From: Lactarius indigo
Taxonomy: Eukaryota > Basidiomycota > Agaricomycetes > Russulales > Russulaceae
NCBI GenBank assembly: GCA_025766275.1
Contig: JAFKAC010000175.1
Location: 1 to 64,000, forward strand
Length of the DNA stretch: 64,000 bases
Reading direction: 5' to 3'
Every line of letters begins with the position of its first letter. The stretch's first letter is position 1. A program made the position numbers and the translations under genes. The notes below the pieces were generated by a model. The model was not told the DNA's origin. It ran no database searches and saw nothing but the letters and a program-made list of their open reading frames with translations. Shown here in pieces: positions 34,916 to 44,909 of the stretch.

Positions 34916-36053
34916 TCATTGCCACGTATAGCTCACCCCTGGTCGGTCAGTGAATACTCGACCTTTTCCGTCAATTCGCTTCCAAAGCAGAACAACATCA
35001 TCTCCGTCATCACCTCGGGCTGTTTCTCGTAAACGCAGGGTGTGTGTCAGCGATCCCGGTTGTGAGGGAGAGGTGTCCTCTTCGTCGAATGAGTATGTGA
35101 AGCCATCACAGGCACAAATGGTGAACATACTGGACTCGAACGTACCAACCCATTCGAAATAACGATCGACGAGACAGCCCACGCGATATGGCGGGTCACT
35201 CTGGCCTCCTAGCTCCACTTCTGGAGCGTGAACGGATGGCCTCAAGACTGGGAGGCTCAAGGAGTCTAGTTTCGAATCCATGAGCACGAGGGACACGCGA
35301 GGTCTGAGAGCCCGTCGGATTTTTGTACATGAGAGCTCGAAACAACACACATACTGGGACTCGTGTTCGGACAAAGACTTCAAAGTAGTGAGGGCGTGTG
35401 CGATCACGGATAGATAGGACGCGACGTTGTGGCTGTTCAATCGCATCAGTACGGGCCTCGAAGCTGAGTGACCGCAATTACGGGCCAGAGCTTCCATCAC
35501 CATCAAGAAAATAAGACGACAATTCGTGAAGGAGTACGAGGCACGGTGAGGATATTTCTAGCTGGGACGGTGCCCTTTCAGGACGCGCGACCCGGAGCAT
35601 CGAGAGTGCCAGCGAGGCATGAGCCGGAGTGGGGGGGTAGCTAAGTGCAGGCGCTCAGCTCGTACACAGGGGAGAGGTATGAACCGAGAATACAGACAAG
35701 ACCTCCACGCGGGATAAGACTTGGTATACGGCACCGAATCCCCCACATTCGTTCAACCAATCGTCGTTCAGGTCACGGAGGGCTGCGACAAAGTTGTCCC
35801 GGGATGGTGTCAAGAGGACGGCGCGTGTCCCTGGGCGGTTCGCGAGGTGGGTTAGGCAGAGATGTATGGGGGCCGAGGCATGATACTGCCCCTTGAGAAG
35901 CAGTGTCGTAAATTCAGGCAATGCGGGACTGGGGAGTGGAAATAAGGTGGTCATGACGCCCTTCCGTGTGATCGCCGCTCCGTCGCAGAGAGACGCCTCG
36001 GGATCGACTTGACCCGCGAGCTCCGCTGCACCCACCACGGCCAAACAGTTCAT
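34916..36053 (-). CDS. Conserved hypothetical protein
   Basis: Exons 35698-36053, 35501-35640 and 34916-35463 join to 1044 nt (347 residues). An in-frame ATG at 35954 would give 314. The first introns are 57 and 37 bp; the latter is short but required for frame continuity. Text such as RAVLLTPSRDNFVAALRDL and YPPTPAHASLALSMLRV looks like an alpha/beta fold, but no P-loop is present and I do not recognise the family. The ATG at 36053 is only 10 bp from the divergent MDM10 ATG at 36063, so the downstream start may be the real one. Confidence 0.65.
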
Positions 36054-36062
36054 CACACCCGC

Positions 36063-37669
36063 ATGCACCCATTTGCGACGTACGTCTTGCGTAGCTACTA
36101 CAAGGCTACGGGATGGAACGAGGACAACTTGTTCGCCAATTTTACGAGATCCTCTAATGGTGCGTTTCCTCATCGTGCTTTGGTTCCTGCAAATACCCAG
36201 TGTGATTTGATGCCTTGCAGCTGTCCTCGACTTTTCCGTCCCTCGTGGACTGCATTTCTCCATATCGAAATCCCCCAACACGCTGTTCCAGACGACGTAT
36301 TCGATGAATGCGTTGCCCTCGCTGAACGGCTCCGTTGGCTATATCTTCACGTCCTGCGAGCTCGACATCAAGAGTTCGAAAAACGTCCGTTTCAAGGACA
36401 TGGTAGATCGATTCAAGGTCTACGACCAGCCCCTGAGACCCGTTCCCAAACCCGAGGAGTTCCTATCTGGTGAGCGCGTCGATACTCGCGGTAAGTGAGT
36501 GCACGATATACGATCTAAGCCCGGTGCAGAATGAAATCTCGTCACAGACTATCTCCTTTATGGTCGTCTCTACGTCCCCACTGGCCGCCTTGACGCATTG
36601 TACTCTACGAGGCTATCGTCTACCTTGCAGGCCCTCGTCGCCGCCATTTCCGATCCGCGGGCCGACGTCAGGCAGTCGCAATCGACCCGCACTGCCTCGT
36701 CCCCACGCAACCTCATGCTCAGTCTGCAGCACGACACGGGTCGCTGGTGCACGGAGTACACCTACAGCGCGGAGGACAGCATGGTCGGCGTCCGGATGCT
36801 CCACAACTTTGGCAAGCTCGCCGACGAGTCCGGATCCGCAACACTGGCGTCCCGCGGCGGCGCCGGCGGGATGAAGAGGATAGACGAGGAGGATGCGATG
36901 GAAGGAGGTCTGAAAGGACGGATCTCCGCTGGCGCAGAGATCTACTTCAGCGCCAAGGAGAAGAGCGCAGGAGGTTGTGCCCATTCCCATCCCGTCCGTC
37001 GACGTTCTTTCCGCGCCGCGGAAACGCTGATCTGCTATTCTTTTTTTCGACAGTATCGACAGGCATCCGCTTTACCACGCTTCCAGACGCGACGCCGCCC
37101 TCGTTCCAGCCCCCGATAGAGTCCTCAACCTCCGCGCTCCCGTCTTCCTTCTCTTCCCCATGCTCCTCCCATGTTTCCCAGCCCGCGACCACCATCACCG
37201 CACTCTTCAACCCCATGGTGGGCTACATGTCCGGGGCATACACTGCCCGGGTGTCCCGAGACCTTTCCCTGAGCTCGCGATTCGACTTCAACGTGTACAG
37301 CTACGAGAGTGAGTGGACGGTAGGAGCCGAGTGGTGGCTCCGGCCGTCGCGGTCGAAGCCCGCCTCGGATGGTACTTCGGATGGCCCACCTACAATCTCG
37401 TCGGCGTCGCTCTCGGAGTCGCCTACATCGCCGTACGGCGTCACGGGTGTCGTCAAAGCTCGAGCTTCCACATCTAATGTGAGTCTATGATCCTCCTACG
37501 CACGCACGAGCTGCTCAACCTTTGTTTCCGCACACAGGATATCGCATTGCTCTGGGAGGGTCGCCTGAAAAACGTTCTGGTCGGCCTAGGCGTTTCGTCC
37601 AACCTCTCCAGTGGCACAAAACCGATAAAGTCGTTCGGCCTCGAACTGTCTTATTTCAGTTCAGGATGA
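36063..37669 (+). CDS. MDM10: Mitochondrial distribution and morphology protein 10 (ERMES beta-barrel)
   Basis: Exons 36063-36159, 36221-36490, 36548-36973, 37054-37478 and 37538-37669 sum to 1350 nt, 449 residues, within the usual size. Signature text: MHPFATYVLRSYYKATGWNE, FSVPRGLHFSISKSPN, GSVGYIFTS, YLLYGRLYVPTGRLDALYST, AGAEIYFSAKEKSAG, VSTGIRFTTLP, FNPMVGYMSGAYTA and the C-terminal SFGLELSYFSSG ending in an aromatic beta-strand. Mdm10 is an outer-membrane beta-barrel in the ERMES ER-mitochondria tether and also works with the SAM complex. Low-complexity Ser/Thr loops near 37390 are usual for basidiomycete copies. Confidence 0.95.
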
Positions 37670-37934
37670 TAGTAGATGTGACATGGGCCCTGTGTATTTT
37701 TGTTCCATAGTTCGTAGTAACGGAAACGTCCACATGTTCGGCCATGATGTGTCGATGTCAATGTTAGAGTACAAACAGCGGCATGAGCGAACCAAACTTT
37801 GTGCAAGAAGGGTATCAAACTCGAACCGAATCGAAAAGGGAAAACCAAGAAAGTGAGAAAACCAAGTTTGTTCGGTGGCGAACTAAGATCATAGCATAAA
37901 TAGATTGAGGGGTGAGATATGTGGGTAGTAACAA

Positions 37935-39695
37935 TTATTCGGACGACGCTGCCACGTTCGTATCGGTCACTTCCTTCTTGGTGGGGAGAGCCATCCCGAG
38001 AGTCCTCGCGAGCCTGGACCTTGCATCCATCGTTATGACCGGACGACTTTGCCGCTGTCGGTGGGACGCTGGGGTGGATTGCGTGCGGGCGTGGTGCGGG
38101 CCCTTCGTTGCGTCAGCCCGTGCCGCCCCCGCCGGCGTCGACGAGCCCGACAGAAAGCCATGCTTAGCTACGAATGCAGGGGGGCGCCCGAGCGTGCGCG
38201 AACGGCCATGTGTGGGAATGCGCGGCTCCGGCGCCGGGCGTGGTTCCTCGGAGGGCCGAGACTCGGACGAGCTGCTAGATTTGGGCGCGTGGATTGACGC
38301 CGCTAGGCCCCGTTTGCCTACGTCGAGCTCAAAGTCTAGGCCGGGTGTCTCGGGTGGTGCCTCGGACGACGCACGTTCGTCACGGGGAGGAGCGTGAATG
38401 GAGTCGCCCAAGGCTCTGCCTGACTGTGAGCTGGGAGGGGTAGTGGAAGGGCTCCCAGAAGCAGTACTGGAAAGGTGTGGGGGGGCGTCCTTGTCTTTTG
38501 AGGTCGGAGCTGGCTCTGGGGAAGTGGAAGGTCCTTCGCTGGGTGAGAGCTTAGATGACTTCGGAACACGGTCTTCTTGCTTGTCGACTTCGATGGACGA
38601 CGATGGAGTGTCGGGAACACCAGTGACGTGACCACCCTCAAGCCCGTTCACTTCAGAAATCGGCGCCGTATCAGCAATTCGAGGGGACGGTGAGCCAGAG
38701 CCGGCAGAAAGAGACGGGGAGCCAATCTTGTCAAAGCTTTGTGGGAGCTGCTTCAACGAGTCATCGAGGATGGGCGACATCAGCTCCAGTCGTGCTTTCT
38801 CGATGCTTTCCGATGGGCCAGGATCGGCACCAGCAGGTGTGCCCGAGCCAGGCGAAACTCCCCAATCGTCTAGATCCGGGAGACTGTCATCCTCGTCTGC
38901 CCAGTCGATATGGCTGCCAGGAGTAGACGGCCGATGGTCCATGGCCAAAGCGCGTACATGTTCTACGAGTGAATCGATGTTCGTTTTTGTTGAGAACGAT
39001 GTCACTGTAGGACCAGCAGAGAGGTGCGGAGGCGCATCCTTTGATGCAGACGCTTTGGGTGGTCCGTGAGGGGACGAAGGGCTCGTACGTGACTTTCGTG
39101 CCTTCATCGCAGACGCCAGTGCCTCCACCGTTAGGTTTTCAGAAGATAGTGTGGCTACCGAGGACTTGTTGTTTTGAGACCTTCGGCGACGCGCAGTAGG
39201 TCTGGAGGAGCTAGTAGATGCGGAGTGCGGCGCCGAGCCCGAAAGATTCACGGTCGGGGACGCGGGCTCGATCATCAACGAGGGCAAGTTGTTTGCCGCA
39301 TGTTGCGAGGCGCGGCGAGCACTGGCCTTGGGCTTGGCAGTGAGGTCTAAGCTAGGGATAGATCGAGGAAGCGATGAAGAGGGGTTTTTCGTTGAAGCGG
39401 ATGTATTTGTAGGTGGCACTGCTGGGGGCTGGGCTGGCTTGGCTGATTCTGTGGGAGTAGTTGGTGTGTTGGTGTTGTCTGCGGCAGTTGGAGGAGAGCC
39501 GTGGGGCCTGCTACCTCGCGTGGATGTGCCTCCACGTCGGCCCCCTCGACCCCCTCGACCGCGGTCGCCTCGGTTTGCACTGCCACGGCCTCTGCTTACA
39601 CCACGAAAAGCAGAGCCACGCTCTCCACTGTGTCCCCAGTCGAGTCGAGTGGAAGTAGGGGCGGAAAGCGGTGGTGGGATAGAGAGTGAGGCCAT
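37935..39695 (-). CDS. Disordered RGG- and Ser/Pro-rich protein
   Basis: A single open frame of 586 codons from ATG 39695 (MASLSIPPP); the frame also runs upstream to 39929 without a better start. Near the N-terminus an RGG-type tract (SRGRGSANRGDRGRGGRGGR) suggests RNA binding. The rest is low-complexity Ser/Pro/Ala with acidic patches (DWADEDDSLPDLDDWG) and a final basic segment ending KKEVTDTNVAASSE. No folded domain is visible. Function is not assigned; a role in RNA metabolism is only a guess from the RGG tract. It is divergent from SmG, sharing a 226-bp promoter. Confidence 0.7.
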   Translation of the reverse strand: MASLSIPPPLSAPTSTRLDWGHSGERGSAFRGVSRGRGSANRGDRGRGGRGGRRGGTSTRGSRPHGSPPTAADNTNTPTTPTESAKPAQPPAVPPTNTSASTKNPSSSLPRSIPSLDLTAKPKASARRASQHAANNLPSLMIEPASPTVNLSGSAPHSASTSSSRPTARRRRSQNNKSSVATLSSENLTVEALASAMKARKSRTSPSSPHGPPKASASKDAPPHLSAGPTVTSFSTKTNIDSLVEHVRALAMDHRPSTPGSHIDWADEDDSLPDLDDWGVSPGSGTPAGADPGPSESIEKARLELMSPILDDSLKQLPQSFDKIGSPSLSAGSGSPSPRIADTAPISEVNGLEGGHVTGVPDTPSSSIEVDKQEDRVPKSSKLSPSEGPSTSPEPAPTSKDKDAPPHLSSTASGSPSTTPPSSQSGRALGDSIHAPPRDERASSEAPPETPGLDFELDVGKRGLAASIHAPKSSSSSESRPSEEPRPAPEPRIPTHGRSRTLGRPPAFVAKHGFLSGSSTPAGAARADATKGPHHARTQSTPASHRQRQSRPVITMDARSRLARTLGMALPTKKEVTDTNVAASSE

Positions 39696-39921
39696 CAATA
39701 AGGGGTCACCGGGGTCAGATAAGTATGTTCTTTGAAAATGGTCGCGTTGAGCAACTGGGAATGTCACGAAAAGATCTGGGATGATACACGCACCAGAGAT
39801 AGGAGATAAATACAGGGCGTTGTTGGGTAGAAGATGTGCTGGGTGGTAGAGACGGTCGAAGTCCGGGTTGGACCCTGAGCTTGGCCAAGACATCAAAGAC
39901 TTCCCTTTCGCGACAACTACC

Positions 39922-40260
39922 ATGTCCAAAGCGTCTCAACCAGAACTCAAAAAGGTCTTTCAAGTTACTGTGTCTCAAGCCATTGTGCTAATGATTCCTC
40001 AGTTTATGGACAAGAAATTGTTCGTCCATTTGCAAGGTGGCCGTAAGGTCAGCGGAACCCTGCGCGGTTACGACCTTTTCCTCAACTTGGTTATCGATGA
40101 TGCCCAAGAAGAAACTACACCCGCGCAAAGACACCCCATTGGCACCGTCGTGCGTGGCACTCTTCCTCCCGTCACCAAATGACCGCTGGCTAATCTATGA
40201 GGATAGGTCATCCGTGGCAACAGTGTCACTTCGATGGAGACACTGGAAGGATTATCATAG
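39922..40260 (+). CDS. SMX2: Small nuclear ribonucleoprotein G (Sm core)
   Basis: Three exons (39922-39954, 40003-40149, 40207-40260) total 234 nt and 77 residues, as expected. Sequence: [11 protein letters not shown], then [20 protein letters not shown] (Sm1), then [18 protein letters not shown] (Sm2). SmG is one of seven proteins in the ring on U1, U2, U4 and U5 snRNA. Introns are 48 and 57 bp with GT-AG ends; without splicing the frame would stop at 40182. Confidence 0.96.
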
Positions 40261-40462
40261 CATTGTGCTTGCGATCCGCCGTGAACGACTAGTACAGCTT
40301 TTTCATATAAAATTTGTATTTGAACAAGAGACAGATATAACAACGACAATAAGGGGGAGTATGCGCTATGTCTGCATGGTACGGGCTTGATAGGTGCGTC
40401 TTGTTGAGAAATTTGTCAAAACCAGAGTTGTCTACGGCCTATTACATCGTGAATACGCTAAG

Positions 40463-41640
40463 TTATGCCCGCTCTACGTTTACACCAAAAAGCTTCAACT
40501 TCTCAAAATACTTTTGTACACGGTTCGCGACCTGACGCGGAGTGTGGCGGCCACCCATAGCCTTCGATATCTTGGACCACCTATAATTTTTTTTAAAAAG
40601 ATGTGAACATTTACGCTCCTCCATACATGGACAAAAAACGGTGTTTCGTACCGGTTTTTCTCACCGTCGGGAATCTCGGTGCAGTCGCTCGAGGAGATGC
40701 TGCTCTGAGATGGACCACGCCTGCTTGTACGTTTCTGACTTTAGCTTATCCTTCTTGACCGCGGGAGGGCATTTGTCGGGCTCGGGGTGCTGGTTCGTTT
40801 GAAGAGCGATGACCTTGGCATTTTCCGTGATTGCTGGTCGACGGGTTAGAGGTCGACGGGAACGAGTGAGACGTGGGGGTGGTATTTTCGAGTTCACTAA
40901 GTTTGACGCCGATGGCATCAAGGCGCCAGGGGTGAGCGCCGCTGCTACGGGCCCCCCGTCGGTCGTCGCGATGTCAACGTCCGCGGTCTTGTCTCCAATG
41001 TCGCTGCGGATGTGCTCACCCGACGCACGGAGGGTCAGCCCACCCTTGTTGCGGAGGTGTATGCGGCGCAGCCGTTCCCTTTTACGTGCGGGGCGGAGGT
41101 ACTCGGGTCCCAATTGCTCACTATCGGATGAGTCAGACGAGAGCTCGAACGAGGCGAGAACTGGCTCGATGATAGACCGCCTTGCCCTTCCTACGCGCTG
41201 CTGGGCTGACGACAATGCACTTTGATGTGTGGTTGGTGGTCGAGATCGCACATAGTGCGCTGCACAGAGATCTGCGGCAAAGGCGCGGAGGGGGGTAGGG
41301 TCTTTTCGTGTCGAAGGATAAGCGAAAATAATAACAGAGAAGGAAGGGGGTGCACCTTGGCCTTTGAATATGTCCCAATCGATCTTGTCTTGGACCTCTG
41401 CGGCGATATCAGGCTGATGATCAAAGCGAAAGACATCGCTATTAAACTACGAATGTGTAAATATATTGAAATATCGAGAGCAGATAATCAAAACTTTCTC
41501 ATCGAAAGTGTCAAAAAGATCTTCAGGATTCGCAGTAGCCTGCTCGCGTGGAAGTCGAAGGCGGTCTATGTCTGACTGGGTGCGGGCCAGAAGGTCCTTC
41601 TGCGATTGGATATAGACCTCGAGAGCATCGAAGCTGCACG
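40463..41640 (-). CDS. ZZZ3-type Myb/SANT protein, with an apparent frameshift
   Basis: Minus-strand exons: about 41470-41640 (ALEVYIQSQKDLLARTQSDI, start not resolved), about 41355-41440 (FNSDVFRFDHQPDIAAEVQD), about 40661-41250, and 40463-40580. The Myb/SANT-like domain is split: AWSISEQHLLERL in one frame, then EIPDGEKNR in the next frame, then after an intron (40581-40651) WSKISKAMGGR and RQVANRVQKYFEKLK. RQVA-RVQKYF is the signature of ZZZ3-like proteins, which in animals sit in the ATAC acetyltransferase complex. One extra base near 40672-40676 breaks the frame, and no splice site rescues it. Either a real mutation or a sequence error. N-terminal start not found. Confidence 0.7.
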
Positions 41641-41649
41641 GAGAGTGAG

Positions 41650-42456
41650 AAGAGAGCTGAAGGAGGAAAAGGTAGATACAAACTTATTTTTCACGAGATG
41701 GAGTTGACACAGATGTACTGTCATTCGTGCATCGACATAATGCTAAATATATTTAATTCTATAATCCTAATTTATCGACGTAATTGAGACTACTGAACTA
41801 GGGTTAGGGTTAGGACGTTGTAAGAACATAAAAAAAGGCCTGCCCAGCCCGAGGGCCGAAGCAGGACAGGAAAATATTGGGACGGTGCATGAACCGAAGC
41901 CCATACAAACCACGAGTTCCCCCTGGGGACAGGGTCGCCGTGCTATGGGAGGCCCTCATGGCCCATAGACCCAGGTAGCTGAAGGGGCCTATGCCATCAA
42001 GGTAAGTATGAAGATTCGTTATGTTCTCCAACGGGTTTTAAATGTTCGGAGCCTAGCGCACGGACCATTCCATTTAGGGCCGGTACATCTACAACGACGC
42101 GCTGCTCACCAATGGCCTCGACAATCACTGGAAGACATTCATCCCACACACGCTCCAGGTGCCAACGACAGCGTGTATTATGGCTTAAATTACCAGTGCC
42201 GCAATATCGCAGAACTGTACGGTACGAAATCATAGCTAAACAAGCAGACGTACAACAACCGATGCGAAGGCGCTAGCGAGTGAAGTGCGAAGAATTGGTG
42301 TTACAACAAACTAGAAACGTGTGCTACTAGAACTCGAAAATGTCATGAAAACGGAATGATTGAGTGTGGGATGGTCGGGCGGGCGATTTCCAAGGGACAC
42401 AACTTCGCAACTTGACTTGCTGGTATGTGGCCGCACAGCAGCCCAGGGTAAGCCAT
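41650..42456. other. Intergenic, with a short telomere-like tract
   Basis: No gene is supported; short frames on both strands (about 41810-42235) lack motifs. It contains a TTAGGG-type tract at about 41798-41815. Confidence 0.45.
41798..41815 (+). repeat. Interstitial telomere-like (TTAGGG)-type tract
   Basis: The plus strand reads CTAGGGTTAGGGTTAGGA, about two and a half units. Filamentous fungi commonly use TTAGGG telomeres. It is too short to tell a fossil end or break-repair insert from a telobox-like promoter motif. Confidence 0.6.
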
Positions 42457-44741
42457 TCAATAATGCATAGGACTTTGTGGCGCATCGATAGTGTCCGCAT
42501 TGATCGGATTCTGGGCCAACGGAGTGGAGTCCATTGGTATCCTGCCCTGCGTGTCGCGCATCTGTCTTCGACCAATAAGTGTTGCTCCGTCAATGCTGAG
42601 CTCGAACGGTTTGCCGCCATGGCGCCTCGGTGCATCACGCTGCCCGGCACGCCCGTCGTACGCTTCGCGAGATACGTGTTGCTGCTGTTGAGCCCGGGGT
42701 TGACGAGCTGTGATCTCGTCGTCCGGTGCGTCCTCATCGTCTTCGTTCAAACCAGCTAGGAATCCCGCCTGACCTGCGCCACCGCGGCCCTTGTATGCTC
42801 GCCTACGCGCACCTTCTTCCTCCATCCGATGAACAGCGTATGTGATGTCGAATGCTTCCTTGAGCGAAGCGATACCAGGTGAACGGCCATCTCGTCCTCC
42901 GCGAACGGACTGCAGGAGCGGAGAATCTAATGGATGAATATCGGCGCGCGGAGTTGGTGGAGGCGGTGGCGCCGGTACTGCGTTGCACCATGGATGAGCC
43001 AGAAATTCATCGATTGTGTAGCGTTGAGCGGGATCGATGCAAAGCAGGTGTGTGATGAGATCTTTGGCTAATTTATCCACATCAGCAAGTAGGACCAGAT
43101 ATAATTTATCGTGGTACAAACCCGAGGCGCTAATGTCGTCCCACCATGGACTCAGGAAAGTGTAATAACCGCGAGCCACCTTCTCTGTAAGCACATTGAT
43201 GCTCTCGTCGTAGAATGGAGGAAAGCCACATAAAAGGGTGTAGAGAACACATCCGAGAGCCCACATATCCACACTTTTGGAATATCGCTCGTCTTTGACA
43301 ATTTCTGGGGCAGTGTAGCCCACTGTTCCACACGGGGTCATTGTCTCTTCGTTCCAAATGACTTTAGAGAGGCCGAAATCCGCAATTTTGACGCGGCCGA
43401 TACCACCTCCGCCTACACCTGGGATGAATTCCCCTTCGTCCTCTTTTTCTTCGTCATTCTGTCGTACAATTGGGTCTTTGGACGGGATGATGGGTATGCG
43501 TTCGAATAACAAGTTCTCCGGCTTGATGTCACTAAGTCGGGATGGGTCCATCAATGATGACAAGTGATGACCAGAACTTACCGGTGAACAACTCCTCTCT
43601 CTTCATGAAGATATCGGATCCCGTGAGCAACCTGGAGAATGACGTGGCGGGAAAGGTTCTCGCTGAAGTACGTTAGCTTGACGATTTGATGGAATAGTTC
43701 ACCACCCTCCATGACTGATCAAAAAAAAAAAATTAGCAACCGCCGATGCGGACGACCATAGTAGCGCACATACGTTCCAAAACCAGAAAAAAGTGATCGG
43801 TGGATTCAGAAAATGAGAGGAGCTTTACGATGCTGGGGTGGTTTGTTCCACGCATGATTTGTACCTCTGTTGATGAAACGAGTCGTTAATTATCCCATAT
43901 ACCAGTGTAGCGATCGACATGCCTTTCAAAATATTTGCACGCTGTGCGATCATCCGTCAGCCATCTATTCGGGACATAGGAGCACGGTTGATATGCTAAG
44001 CAACAGTACCTCTGTTACGCGCGGCTTCTTCTTGAACTGGGCGTTAAGATGCCTATCGCCCGCCTGGTATGGCGGGTCCAATATGAAGCCGCGCGTAAAA
44101 CTAGATCCATATTAAACGGAACTAACCTGTGATGAAGTAAGTTCGTATTTACGAACGGCTTTGACTATACAAGGTCATTGTTTGATTCACGACTGAATTA
44201 GGGGGAGGGGCAGACCAGCAACAGTAGTCCCCGATGTGAGATCCAAGGCTTTGTATACGTTGGAGAATGCTCCACTACAAAGGCAAACGATCAGCTAAGC
44301 GACAAGGGAAATCAAAGCAGTGACTGGCGCACTCTCCCATCTTCTGGGTGAGCTTGAAGCGCTCCAGGCCTTTATAAGTAGGCATTTTCTCCTTGGCTGC
44401 ACGCTCTTCTTGAACGATCTTTTCTACCTCGCGCGTATACTGCTGCGATTGCTTAGCAGCCACGGGCTGTGCCTTAGCAGACTGTTGTTGCTGTTGCTGC
44501 TTCTGTTGGGTTTGAGGTTGGGCATTTGCCTGCTGACGACGTTCCGGGTGTGCACATTGACGATTTGTGTGTATATCAGTAGGGGGTAAGGCAGAAGGAA
44601 TGTCGCCCTGACGAACATGTACGTGATTCTTGCCATGCCGAATAAGATCTAAAATAGGTGATCCCTTAAAAAAGTATGACAAAAATGGTATAAAGTTGTG
44701 TTACTTTTGAAAGCGTCGACGACGGCGACACCGGGAGGCAT
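42457..44741 (-). CDS. CAMK-group Ser/Thr kinase, Rck1/Rck2/Srk1-like
   Basis: Multi-exon gene from ATG 44741 (MPPGVAVVDAFK) to a stop at 42457. After a Gln-rich linker near 44480 come TYKGLERFKLTQKMG, GAFSNVYKALDLTSG (glycine loop), VKAVRKYEL (the ATP lysine lies here), VQIMRGTNHPSIVKLLSFSE, GGELFHQIVKLTYFSENLS, HRDIKPENLLFE (catalytic loop), KIADFGLSK (DFG), GTVGYTAPE and SVDMWALGCVLYTLLCGFPP. A Gly/Glu-rich insert follows the catalytic loop. Fungal kinases of this layout act downstream of the stress MAPK Hog1/Sty1. The C-terminal third is disordered. Several small exons between 43560 and 44275 were placed by motif order; the intron near 43080-43133 is in frame. Confidence 0.9.
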
Positions 44742-44909
44742 GGCGAAGGAGGGAGTATATGCGTCCGGAGGATGAAATGTGGAGTGGAAAAAATCGGAGG
44801 CACTTATTGCTCTCCCAGCCCTGACGTCATTTTTGCTTTTGTCGGTCACGACACAGGATTAGATTAGCGTCACAGGCACGGGTGATCATTATTACAACAC
44901 AGGTCATCC

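Noticed and set aside
41810..42235. Short ORFs on both strands in the gap before the kinase
   Set aside because: No motif, no splice structure and no similarity to neighbours.
42803..43357. Minus-strand ORFs overlapping the kinase
   Set aside because: Frame shadows of the kinase domain exon.
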